DNA of 64,000 nucleotides. Source: Bacteroidales bacterium UBA3297. Lineage in GTDB: Bacteria; Bacteroidota; Bacteroidia; Bacteroidales; Paludibacteraceae. Below the pieces are notes generated by a model, which had not been told where the DNA came from, searched no databases, and saw nothing but the letters and a program-made list of their open reading frames with translations. The stretch is taken from contig DETD01000019.1 of assembly GCA_002362105.1 (NCBI GenBank), positions 76,725 to 140,724 on the forward strand, in the 5' to 3' direction. The position numbers and the translations under genes were made by a program. This document shows, piece by piece, positions 32,357-39,769 of the stretch (positions are counted from its first letter, which is position 1; every line of letters starts with the position of its first letter).

Positions 32357-32389
32357 CAAAGTTAAGCCCTACCCTAAGGTACGAGTCAA
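32357..32389 (-). promoter_or_regulatory. MerR-type promoter with long spacer and operator
   Basis: On the minus strand TTG, 22 bases, TAACTTTG. The spacer exceeds the usual 19-21 and contains TACC-TTAG-GGTA in its centre, as in promoters that MerR proteins untwist. It drives the MerR gene itself. Confidence 0.6.
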
Positions 32390-32430
32390 GAGAAAATTTC
32401 GCTTTTTTCGTTTTATCCTTGGGGTAGGGC
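32366..32430. repeat. Inverted pair of MerR-site-like sequences
   Basis: GCCCTACCCTAAGGTA (32366-32381) recurs inverted as TATCCTTGGGGTAGGGC (32414-32430) with two differences. The first arm is the operator in the merR promoter; the second lies between it and the LOG gene stop. Paired sites could allow cooperative binding or looping (inference). Confidence 0.5.
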
Positions 32431-32458
32431 CTTTAACTGTTTGTATTACAGCTGTGAC

Positions 32459-33565
32459 TTATCCGAATTTTTCTATCTCGTTAATCACTGCGTCTGGGTC
32501 ATCGTTCAGCGAGAGGAGCAGATTTTTGTACTTCCCGGCTTTTGCCAGTTGCTGTAGCAACGGATAAATTGGCATTTCCTCTGTCCAGAACTTGGTGCCG
32601 AGAAAAGCCATCGGACTGGCATAGCCAAAACTGAGGTAGTGGTTCTGTACCGCATCTTGGAAAATTTCTTGCAGGGTGCCTGCACTGCCGGGGGTGTAGA
32701 CGATGCCGCCTTTGGCTATGGTTAGAATTCCGTCTTCGCGAATGCTGTTGTCGAAGTATTTGGCTATATGGGTGGCAAACGGAGTGGCTGGCTCGTGACC
32801 GTAAAGCCAGGTGGGTACGCCCAAACTGTAGTATTTGTCTTGTTTGTATTTTCCCAGTACGCGGAAGGCGGTGGTTATCCATTCGGAGTCTTTAAACGAA
32901 GGCGCGGTTTGCAGCATGGCAATGGCGTCTTCGGTCTCGGCATCGGTTCTGCCTGCCATCCAGGCTCCGAGGTGGGTCGCCTCCATTGCGCCGGGTCCGC
33001 CTCCGCTAACCATCAGGTAGCCCCTCTCTGTCAGTTTTTTGCTGATACCCACAATTTGTTTGAAGCTGTCGTCGGTACGCAGAAGTCCGTGCCCGCCCAT
33101 AATGCCTACAATTTTTTTCTCGTCGTAAGCGTCCAGAAAATCGTGTAGGGCGTCGCTCATGGCGTGGTCGTGCAGGGTGCGGGCTAGTGTTTCCTTTATG
33201 TCGGTGGCTTTCTCCCCCGTCCATTTATAGTGGCGGTAGACCCGTTGGTCGTAGCACGATTCGTAGCTGTTGGCTTTCTCGGGAGAAAATCCCTCGTAGA
33301 GCGATGCTGCGTTGTAGAGCGAACCGCGGAACGGATTGTAAGGCATGTCTATTTGTGGGAATATCAAACAGTTGCCCGATATGCAGCGGTGGTAGTCTTC
33401 GGGAAGGGTGCAGCCCAGAAAAATGCAGTCTTCGAAGTAGAACGGACGGTTGGTGTCGTCTACTTGGCAGAAATCGATATTCTGAAAGGCAAAATGGCTG
33501 AAGATGTGGCTTTTGCTCCCCTCCTCGAAAAATTGGTCTAATGTTGTTATTTCTTTATAGTTCAT
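32459..33565 (-). CDS. LOG-family nucleotide 5'-monophosphate nucleosidase-like protein
   Basis: A 368-residue protein. The frame stays open to 33970, but that extension is antisense to the neighbouring gene and reads as low-quality Arg/Pro/His-rich sequence; the ATG at 33565 (MNYKEITTLDQF) fits the operon. The first 140 residues are not recognised. The LOG/lysine-decarboxylase-like Rossmann domain follows: GIMGGHGLLRTD, MVSGGGPGAMEATHLGAWM and YTPGSAGTLQEIF. Family members release the base from nucleoside monophosphates. The consensus PGGxGTxxE appears as PGSAGTLQE, with Ser for the second Gly. The gene ends the operon with the CNNM and PagL-like genes. Confidence 0.8.
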   Translation of the reverse strand: MNYKEITTLDQFFEEGSKSHIFSHFAFQNIDFCQVDDTNRPFYFEDCIFLGCTLPEDYHRCISGNCLIFPQIDMPYNPFRGSLYNAASLYEGFSPEKANSYESCYDQRVYRHYKWTGEKATDIKETLARTLHDHAMSDALHDFLDAYDEKKIVGIMGGHGLLRTDDSFKQIVGISKKLTERGYLMVSGGGPGAMEATHLGAWMAGRTDAETEDAIAMLQTAPSFKDSEWITTAFRVLGKYKQDKYYSLGVPTWLYGHEPATPFATHIAKYFDNSIREDGILTIAKGGIVYTPGSAGTLQEIFQDAVQNHYLSFGYASPMAFLGTKFWTEEMPIYPLLQQLAKAGKYKNLLLSLNDDPDAVINEIEKFG

Positions 33566-33588
33566 GTTTGTCTGTTTTGCAGGTCTGG

Positions 33589-34920
33589 CTACTTCTTTTG
33601 TGCCCATGGGGTTTTGCTGTCGAAGGTGTAACCCAGACTCCAGTAGATGAATTGGGCCTTGCTGAGGCGTATGGCACGTATGCCGCAGGTGCCGTAAAGG
33701 TGCTTGTTGAAGTTTACGGCCACACCAACAATCTGGTAGAAACGGCTGGTTTTTTCCACTTCGTGTTTCAGGTCGTAACCCAGTTGTCCGAAATAGTTGA
33801 AGTAGGGGGTCCGTAATTCTCCTTTTGCCGAAAGTCCAATCTGGATGCGGTCGCTGGTGGGCCCGAGGTGCAGGTGGTTGTAGATGAGTCCGTCCCGGCT
33901 TGTCTCTTGTTGTACCGAAGCGTTGTTGCTCTCGTCGTAGACAAGGTCGATACTCGGACCATAGTACCATTTGTAGTTCGGCGAATAGAGTGGCGCATAA
34001 CTCAGTTGGAAGACCCGGAAGGTGTGGTCGTAGTACTCGTTTTTGAGGCCTGAGCCCACGGTGTCCATATAGAGTTGGCGCTTGCTGACCGTGAAGGTAA
34101 ACTCGTGCTTGAGGTGCTTCTCGTACGGTGCTTTAAGATTCATGTTCGGGTAGCTTTCGCGCAGTTCGGCAGCGCTCTGGTGCCCGAAGGTGTAGGAGGG
34201 GTCGTCCCAGCGGTAGGCCAGTTCAATCATCGGCGACCACAGATTCATTCCTTTGTTAGGCACATGCGACGCACCGTTACTGAAGTGGGTGAACCCACCA
34301 CCCAGTTTGAGGTCGAAATGTTTAAAAGCCTGCCATTCGAAGAAGAGGTTGAACCCGATGTGGGCATTCTCGCGCGAGCCAATGGTGATGTTGTCGGGAG
34401 CGTTGATGTCGTCGTAATGTCTCCAGTTGGTACTGTAGCCCAGGTTCCACTCGTATTGCAGGTGGCAGCGTTGGCTGAATTCCGCTAGCGAGCCTCCGTG
34501 AAAAACAAAGAAGGAGAAAGGTTGCCCGTAGTAGTTGCTCTCGTCGAAGCGGGCTGTGTAGAAACCTATGCCGGTGTAGGGCTTGTGGTAGTTGAGGTTC
34601 ATGGGCGAGTTGCCGGAAACCCCGATGCCGAACTTGGCCGAAATAGCGCGGTAGCTCAGTTTGCGGCCATCTTCCTTTAAGAAGTCGTTGGTCTTCAGCA
34701 TCTGTCCCTGGTCGTATTTGACCGATATGAATTTCGGACGCTTTAGGTCGTTCATGTCGGGCAGGGGTACGTTCGAGTAGACCTGTTCGAATGGGGTAAT
34801 GTCTACGCGGTATGGGGCGACTGTACTGTCGGTAGTGGTGCTGTCGTTGCCAGAGGTGGCAGTGGCGTAGGCTGTCGCTGAAAATAGAAGCGGCACTAGT
34901 AGCGTGGCGGCACGTTTCAT
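33589..34920 (-). CDS. Outer-membrane acyloxyacyl hydrolase, PagL-like
   Basis: A 443-residue exported protein with signal peptide MKRAATLLVPLLFSATAYA and a body of alternating beta-strands expected to form an outer-membrane barrel. The PagL lipid A 3-O-deacylase signature is visible as GGGFTHFSNGASHVPNKG followed by LWSPMIELAYR, with the catalytic His-Ser of the HxSN motif. PagL of Proteobacteria has about 170 residues; this is the long Bacteroidetes version with additional strands on both sides. It should remodel lipid A or other acyl-linked envelope lipids. Its ATG overlaps the CNNM gene stop by 4 bases (ATGA), so the two are translationally coupled. Confidence 0.78.
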   Translation of the reverse strand: MKRAATLLVPLLFSATAYATATSGNDSTTTDSTVAPYRVDITPFEQVYSNVPLPDMNDLKRPKFISVKYDQGQMLKTNDFLKEDGRKLSYRAISAKFGIGVSGNSPMNLNYHKPYTGIGFYTARFDESNYYGQPFSFFVFHGGSLAEFSQRCHLQYEWNLGYSTNWRHYDDINAPDNITIGSRENAHIGFNLFFEWQAFKHFDLKLGGGFTHFSNGASHVPNKGMNLWSPMIELAYRWDDPSYTFGHQSAAELRESYPNMNLKAPYEKHLKHEFTFTVSKRQLYMDTVGSGLKNEYYDHTFRVFQLSYAPLYSPNYKWYYGPSIDLVYDESNNASVQQETSRDGLIYNHLHLGPTSDRIQIGLSAKGELRTPYFNYFGQLGYDLKHEVEKTSRFYQIVGVAVNFNKHLYGTCGIRAIRLSKAQFIYWSLGYTFDSKTPWAQKK

Positions 34921-36011
34921 AGGTTGTCTTGTTCTTTCTTGTTCTCTTCTTCGTTAATATCTTCCTCGGTAGGTAGTTTCACACCCATTTTTGCGGCGCG
35001 TTTTTCCCACTGTTCTTTGGCCAGTTGCTGCATGTCGATGTTGGTATCGGTCTCATCGGTGATTTCCAATCCGAGAATGGTCTCTAACACATCTTCCAGA
35101 GTGACGATGCCTTCCACACCGCCATATTCGTCAATCACAAGGGCAATCTGTTCCTTGCTGGCTATCATTTGGTCGTAGAAACGCAGAATGGAAGTGTGCT
35201 CGTAGCAGCAGGCAATAGGTCGCTTAATGGCGCGCAGTTTGGCTTGCTTGTCGTCGTTGGCCAGGTGGAGCAGAATATCGCTTTTCAAGACAAAACCCGT
35301 AATATTGTCAAGCGATTCCTGATAGACGGGTATGCGCGAGTAGCGCAGGAAATCCTTCTTGTGGAAGAACTCTTCGAGCGAGAGGTCTTCCTGTGCGGCC
35401 AATACCACGGTGCGTGGTGTCATGATGCTGTGCACCTTAATGCCGCGCATTTTGATGAGGTTGTTGATTATTTTGCTTTCGCTGGCGTTAAAAACTCCTT
35501 CTTTCTCGCCAATGCTGGTCATAGCGGCAATCTCTTCTCGGCTTACGGTGGCTGCCGATTTCTTCGGGGTAACGAGGCGGGTAATCAGCAGCGCGATTTG
35601 TAGAACGGGGTAGGTAATCCAAATGTAGAACTGGCAGATGTAGGCTACAGGGATGCAAAGTTGGCGCCAATAATGTATGCCGATGGTTTTGGGGATGATT
35701 TCAGAGAAAATCAGAATCATTACGGTCATAACGGCCGATGCGACTCCGAAGAACTCCGAACCGAACACTTCGGTCACCTGCGCGCCCACGCCGGCCGCAC
35801 CTGTAGTGTTCGCCACCGTGTTGAAAATTAGTATCGATGTAGTGGCTTTCTCGGTATGCTGTTTCAAATTTTTCAGTAGCCGGCCACCGCTGCTTTTTGC
35901 CGCTAGTGTCTCGGCATAAGAGGTGGAAGTGGAGAGCATGGTGGCTTCCATTACCGAACAGAGGAACGACAGACTGACTGTCGCTAAAAGTATGATGATT
36001 AACAGTGTCAT
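34917..36011 (-). CDS. CNNM/CBS-domain membrane protein (hemolysin C-like)
   Basis: A 364-residue inner-membrane protein. Residues 1-185 are a DUF21/CNNM transmembrane domain with about four hydrophobic segments (MTLLIIILLATVSLSFLCS; SAVMTVMILIFSEIIPK with the conserved SEIIPKT). Residues 200-330 hold a CBS pair (VHSIMTPRTVVLAA; VIDEYGGVEGIVTLEDVLE). The usual C-terminal CorC_HlyC domain is missing; instead a charged tail of about 35 residues follows (ENKKEQDNL). Relatives transport or sense divalent cations such as magnesium. It is the first gene of an operon with the PagL-like and LOG genes. Confidence 0.88.
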   Translation of the reverse strand: MTLLIIILLATVSLSFLCSVMEATMLSTSTSYAETLAAKSSGGRLLKNLKQHTEKATTSILIFNTVANTTGAAGVGAQVTEVFGSEFFGVASAVMTVMILIFSEIIPKTIGIHYWRQLCIPVAYICQFYIWITYPVLQIALLITRLVTPKKSAATVSREEIAAMTSIGEKEGVFNASESKIINNLIKMRGIKVHSIMTPRTVVLAAQEDLSLEEFFHKKDFLRYSRIPVYQESLDNITGFVLKSDILLHLANDDKQAKLRAIKRPIACCYEHTSILRFYDQMIASKEQIALVIDEYGGVEGIVTLEDVLETILGLEITDETDTNIDMQQLAKEQWEKRAAKMGVKLPTEEDINEEENKKEQDNL

Positions 36012-36030
36012 TCGAAGGACTTCTTTACTG

Positions 36031-36038
36031 CAAAAATA
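36031..36038 (-). promoter_or_regulatory. -7 element of CNNM operon
   Basis: TATTTTTG on the minus strand, exact match, 19 bases before the start. Confidence 0.5.
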
Positions 36039-36101
36039 ATGGTTTTGCTACAATTTCTAATATTTTTCAATAAAACGGATGCTATGTATTTCAGAATTTT
36101 A

Positions 36102-36109
36102 TAAATTTG
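36102..36109 (+). promoter_or_regulatory. -7 element of MORN gene
   Basis: TAAATTTG, exact match, 54 bases before the start at 36164. Confidence 0.5.
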
Positions 36110-36163
36110 CAAAGCACGCAAATATCCATCTGTTGGGTCTAATGTGTTTAAAATCGAAAAAGG

Positions 36164-36634
36164 ATGAAAACAAAATCTTTATTTATAGCTGCGGCTATGT
36201 TGGTAGTTTGCAATGCAGCAAACGCTCAATGTAAGGGAAAATGCCGTAATGGTAAGGGTATCTATACCGACGTAGATAATGGTTGGGTGTACGATGGCAC
36301 TTTCAAAGACGGTTTGTTTGAAGGTAAGGGCACTATCACTTATAAGAGTGGTGCCAAGTATACGGGCGATTTCAAGTTAGGTAAGCGTGAAGGTAAGGGT
36401 ACCTACACTTACCCTACTGGTGATATCTACACTGGCGACTTTAAGAATGGCTTGCCTGACGGTAAGGGTATCTATACTTTCGCTACTGGCGACCGTTACG
36501 AGGGTGACTTCAAGGAGGGCAAGCGCGAAGGCCGTGGTACTTACACTTTCTCTAGCGGTACTCAGCAGATTGGTGAGTTCGAGGCTGGCGAATTGGTGGA
36601 AGAAATCAAGATTATCCGTAAGAAAAAGGAATAA
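36164..36634 (+). CDS. Secreted MORN-repeat protein
   Basis: A 156-residue exported protein with signal peptide MKTKSLFIAAAMLVVCNAANA. Residues 25-140 consist of about five MORN repeats of 23 residues with the pattern Y.GDFK.G..EGKGTYTY..G, for example GAKYTGDFKLGKREGKGTYT and YTGDFKNGLPDGKGIYTF. The last 20 residues are charged (EEIKIIRKKKE). The repeats form an extended beta-sheet used in membrane or protein contacts. Codons are biased like those of highly expressed genes. It stands alone between its own promoter and terminator; no specific role can be assigned. Confidence 0.88.
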   Translation: MKTKSLFIAAAMLVVCNAANAQCKGKCRNGKGIYTDVDNGWVYDGTFKDGLFEGKGTITYKSGAKYTGDFKLGKREGKGTYTYPTGDIYTGDFKNGLPDGKGIYTFATGDRYEGDFKEGKREGRGTYTFSSGTQQIGEFEAGELVEEIKIIRKKKE

Positions 36635-36655
36635 CGTTTCTTTTAAACGTATAGT

Positions 36656-36690
36656 AAGGGCTGAACCCGAAGCGGGTTCGGCCCTTTTTT
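36656..36690 (+). terminator. Terminator after MORN gene
   Basis: AAGGGCTGAACCCG (36656-36669) pairs with CGGGTTCGGCCCTT (36673-36686), then T. Confidence 0.9.
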
Positions 36691-36692
36691 CG

Positions 36693-36700
36693 TATCTTTG
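36693..36700 (+). promoter_or_regulatory. -7 element of MATE gene
   Basis: TATCTTTG, exact match. Transcription should start near 36707, which rules out the in-frame start at 36698 and supports the ATG at 36731. Confidence 0.55.
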
Positions 36701-36730
36701 CATCCGCAAATAAAAAAGAGGTGGATAACA

Positions 36731-38089
36731 ATGGCTGATAATAACAGGGATAAAAAGAACAGCATCGACATGCTGCATGGCTCTTTGCTCGACAAGATAA
36801 TTCTATTTGCCTTGCCGTTGGCTGCTAGCAGCGTGTTGCAACAATTGTTCAACTCTGTCGATATTGCTGTTGTCGGTCAGTTTGCGGGCAAAGAGGCTAT
36901 GGCGGCCGTGGGTAGCAACAGCTCGGTCATCAATCTGGTTATCACCTTGTTCGTGGGCCTTTCTGTAGGCGCTAATGTGGTTATTGCCAACTATATCGGT
37001 CAAAATAACCGTTTGGGCCTTAAGCGGGCTGTCGACACCATTGCGGCAGTGGCCCTCATTAGCAGTGCCGTTCTGTTGGTGCTGGGCATAGCTTTGGCGC
37101 GCCCTATTCTCGAGTACATCGATACCCCACAAGACATCATCGACCTTTCAACCCTCTACCTCCGCATCTATTTTGCGGGAATACCGTTCATTATGGTGTT
37201 CAATTTTGGTTCGGCCATCCTCCGGGGAAAAGGCGATACACGCCGGCCGCTGTATTGCCTGTTGGTGTCGGGTGTCGTCAATGCGGTTCTGAATGTTATA
37301 CTAGTAGTGGTATTCAATATGGGCGTGGCCGGAGTTGGTATAGCAACGGTTGTAGCCAACTGCATTAGTGCGGCAATGGTAGTCCGCATTTTGCAAACCG
37401 AGCGCAACCCCTACCGTTTGGTCGTAGCGCGCATAGGACTGCATACGGCCGAATTGGTGAAAATGGTGAAAATAGGTGTGCCAGCTGGTTTGCAGGGTAT
37501 GGTATTTGCCATTGCCAACGTCACCATCCAGTCGTCAATCAACAGTTTCGGTTCGGCGGCAGTGGCAGGTTCGGCGGCGGCCCTCAATTTCGAGCATTTT
37601 TGTTACTATATTATAGCTGCATTTGCAGCGGCGGCAGTAACCTTCATGGGGCAGAATTTTGCCGCAGGTCAGAAGCAGCGGTGCCGTCGTATCTTCTTCC
37701 ATACCATGTGGATGTGTGTGGTGGGCTGTGGGGTGTTTAATGTGTTGTTTACTTGGCAGGAAAGTTTTTTTGTCGGGTTGTTCAATTCCGATTTGTCAGT
37801 GCACGAGTTCGCCTATATCCGTATGGAGTGGGTATTGCTGGTCCAGTTTGTGGCCAGTAGCTACGAGGTGGCGGCCGGAGCGTTGCGTGGGTTGGGCTAT
37901 TCGCTCTTGCCTGCGCTTCTGACGGTGGTGGGCACTTGTGCCCTTCGTCTGTGGTGGGTGGGTGTTGTTGTACCTTCACACCATACGTTCCAGTGGCTGA
38001 TGGCCGTTTATCCGTTCTCGTGGGTGGTGACGGGCCTTATGGTATTGGCCGCCTACTATTGGGTGGGCCATAAGAAGGGCATCTATTAG
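36731..38089 (+). CDS. MATE-family multidrug/solute exporter
   Basis: Integral membrane antiporter of 452 residues with about 12 transmembrane segments in two homologous halves, each opening with the MATE pattern: GSLLDKIILFALPLAASSVLQ and later MVKIGVPAGLQGMVFAIANV. Conserved loops QFAGKEAMAAVGSNSSVINL and MGQNFAAGQKQRCRRIF are in place. It should export cationic drugs or metabolites against a Na+ or H+ gradient. The upstream frame (MHPQIKKRWIT) overlaps the -7 element and is not translated; the chosen start is MADNNRDKK. It is the last ordinary gene before the AT-rich protease island. Confidence 0.92.
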   Translation: MADNNRDKKNSIDMLHGSLLDKIILFALPLAASSVLQQLFNSVDIAVVGQFAGKEAMAAVGSNSSVINLVITLFVGLSVGANVVIANYIGQNNRLGLKRAVDTIAAVALISSAVLLVLGIALARPILEYIDTPQDIIDLSTLYLRIYFAGIPFIMVFNFGSAILRGKGDTRRPLYCLLVSGVVNAVLNVILVVVFNMGVAGVGIATVVANCISAAMVVRILQTERNPYRLVVARIGLHTAELVKMVKIGVPAGLQGMVFAIANVTIQSSINSFGSAAVAGSAAALNFEHFCYYIIAAFAAAAVTFMGQNFAAGQKQRCRRIFFHTMWMCVVGCGVFNVLFTWQESFFVGLFNSDLSVHEFAYIRMEWVLLVQFVASSYEVAAGALRGLGYSLLPALLTVVGTCALRLWWVGVVVPSHHTFQWLMAVYPFSWVVTGLMVLAAYYWVGHKKGIY

Positions 38090-38529
38090 TCTTCGCTGCG
38101 ACGAGGTGAAAATCTTCAAGTTTATTCTCCTTTTGAAATTTGTTGTAAGTAACTTATAATCTGCAGGAAATTGCAGAATAATCTGTTGTGTATAATAATA
38201 AGGCTATGTAAAATGATATTGTACAGATGATTTTTCTAAATAAAATATTCTAGGAATTAAAAATATTCTATAAATTTGCTGTATAAATAAACACGTCGGT
38301 AATAAATAGAAAAACGAAAATCTATTGATTATTGCCTGTTGAGTTAGTTTTATAATGTAACTGCTTTATTTATAGTAAATAATAACAATTCTATTTTGTT
38401 GGTTATTATCCGGAGATAAGCACGAATAAGTTTTGTTTATAGTGTTGATTAAGTACAGGTTATGTGTTGTAAACCCGTTTCTTTTGACACCTAATACTCT
38501 ATTTGCTTTTTATTAATTTTCAAAACTTT
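38090..38529. other. AT-rich gap at the edge of the protease island
   Basis: A 440-base stretch without a credible ORF. Base composition changes visibly towards A+T from about 38150 and stays so until about 47700. No integrase, tRNA remnant, terminal repeat or other mobile-element signal is seen here. Confidence 0.5.
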
Positions 38530-38616
38530 ATGAAATTTTACAAGTATCTATTAATGCTGCCAGTGGCTTTGATGGCGGTAAGTTGTTCTGATGAGAACAA
38601 AGTTCTATCCTATTGA
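38530..38616 (+). pseudogene. Truncated lipoprotein signal-peptide relic
   Basis: A 28-codon ORF: MKFYKYLLMLPVALMAVSCS and then DENKVLSY, stop. The first 19 residues are a complete lipoprotein signal with lipobox AVSC, and the charged residues after the cysteine match the style of the nearby protease genes (VACDDEVKDS, YGCSDDQKDM). Translation stops after nine mature residues, and no continuation was found in the following 230 bases in any frame. The likely explanation is the 5' remnant of another family member, lost by deletion. A functional 10-residue lipopeptide is a less likely alternative. Confidence 0.55.
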
Positions 38617-38848
38617 ACATTGATAGTTGGGTTATGTGACGATTATAATCAATTGCGTATTTCGTTACATTCATAATGATAAGATATTGCCTAATAGACT
38701 GCAAATAAGCTATTTGTAATCTTGTGGCATCGAAATGTACATAAGTCAGCCAAGGGATGATAATTGAAAGGGCGAATCAACTGTTCCTGTATAAGGGTGG
38801 CTGGTTGTCGCTTATTGTCAAACATCAAACAAAATAAAATCAACAAAC

Positions 38849-39592
38849 ATGAAAAAAATTATTTTAGGCGTGGCAACGCTAATCGCATTTGCCTCTTGCC
38901 AGAACGAAATGGATGAAAGCCAAAAAAATGGTCTATCTGAAGAAAAGGAATTTATTGATTTGGGTAAGGTAGAGACTGATACTACTGAAGAGGTTCTTGC
39001 AGTGATTGATGCTAAAGATTTAGGAACGAAATCATCACTTAAGTCAACTTATGGCCTTTATTACGCAGATTTGAAAGTTTTATCTTCATCCTCAAGCAAT
39101 GTTCCTGAAATTGTGAATAGTAATAACGACAATTATTTTGTTTGGAAGATAGATCTTAACGAAGGCGCTGCAGGTAAGTTCATCTATTTTTATCTTTCTC
39201 GTACAGATGATGCATCAAAAGCTGTTACCTATTTAAGAGCAGATCACGATAAAGTTTCTTGGCCGACTAGTAGGGTCGTTACTGGTTATGAGGCTGTTAC
39301 AAATTTTAATGGTGGATGGGTTGATTTGAACGAGGGCGCAAAAGGTAAGTTTGTATATCTGTCGCAAAGTAAGAGACATAATGCAAATGATAAACCTATC
39401 ACATCTTTGTTGTTAACAAGGTCTTCAAAAAAGAAGTCGGCTACAGTCACATATGAAAATGGCAAAAAGTACTATGCTGTTGGTTCTAATAATTTATTTA
39501 TCGATAACGGCCAGATTTCTAACCTTGTGGACTTGAATATGGATACCAAGACTCACAAAAAGTATATTTACCTCTATTATGCTAAAGACTAA
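38849..39592 (+). CDS. Lipoprotein with three beta-prism (MABP-like) repeats
   Basis: A 247-residue predicted lipoprotein, signal MKKIILGVATLIAFASC with Cys17. After a linker of about 50 acidic and Lys/Ser residues come three related strand-rich units: WKIDLNEGAAGKFIYFYLSR (about 99-118), WVDLNEGAKGKFVYLSQSKR (157-176) and LVDLNMDTKTHKKYIYLYYA (226-245). The motif DLN-x-G-x-x-G-K-[FY]-[IV]-Y-L belongs to the beta-prism fold seen in MABP domains and in the C-terminal domain of some MACPF proteins, where it contacts membranes. Between units lie PIT-like strands (DKPITSLLLT). It opens the C10 protease array, with a terminator behind it. A surface-binding or protease-partner role is inference. 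Confidence 0.65.
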   Translation: MKKIILGVATLIAFASCQNEMDESQKNGLSEEKEFIDLGKVETDTTEEVLAVIDAKDLGTKSSLKSTYGLYYADLKVLSSSSSNVPEIVNSNNDNYFVWKIDLNEGAAGKFIYFYLSRTDDASKAVTYLRADHDKVSWPTSRVVTGYEAVTNFNGGWVDLNEGAKGKFVYLSQSKRHNANDKPITSLLLTRSSKKKSATVTYENGKKYYAVGSNNLFIDNGQISNLVDLNMDTKTHKKYIYLYYAKD

Positions 39593-39624
39593 GTAGCAAG
39601 ATTAATTATCATCCCTTGGATTTT

Positions 39625-39656
39625 TTGGATGCGATGAATAGTCGCATCCAATTTTT
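39625..39656 (+). terminator. Terminator after beta-prism lipoprotein gene
   Basis: TTGGATGCGA (39625-39634) pairs with TCGCATCCAA (39642-39651), then five T. Confidence 0.85.
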
Positions 39657-39769
39657 ACAAAAAAGACTGTCTGATTTTTACTGACAGTTGCTTTATCGAG
39701 TGTCATCCCCCTCTTGGAGGATGTGCGCATAATCATATTCATTTTAATGAAAAATAAGTGTTTCCCCAA

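Noticed and set aside
33566..33970. N-terminal extension of the LOG-family protein by 135 residues
   Set aside because: The extension is antisense to the PagL-like gene, is rich in Arg, Pro and His like a shadow frame, and the ATG at 33565 fits the operon spacing.
36698..36730. Earlier start for the MATE transporter
   Set aside because: It overlaps the TATCTTTG promoter element and the tail of the preceding terminator.
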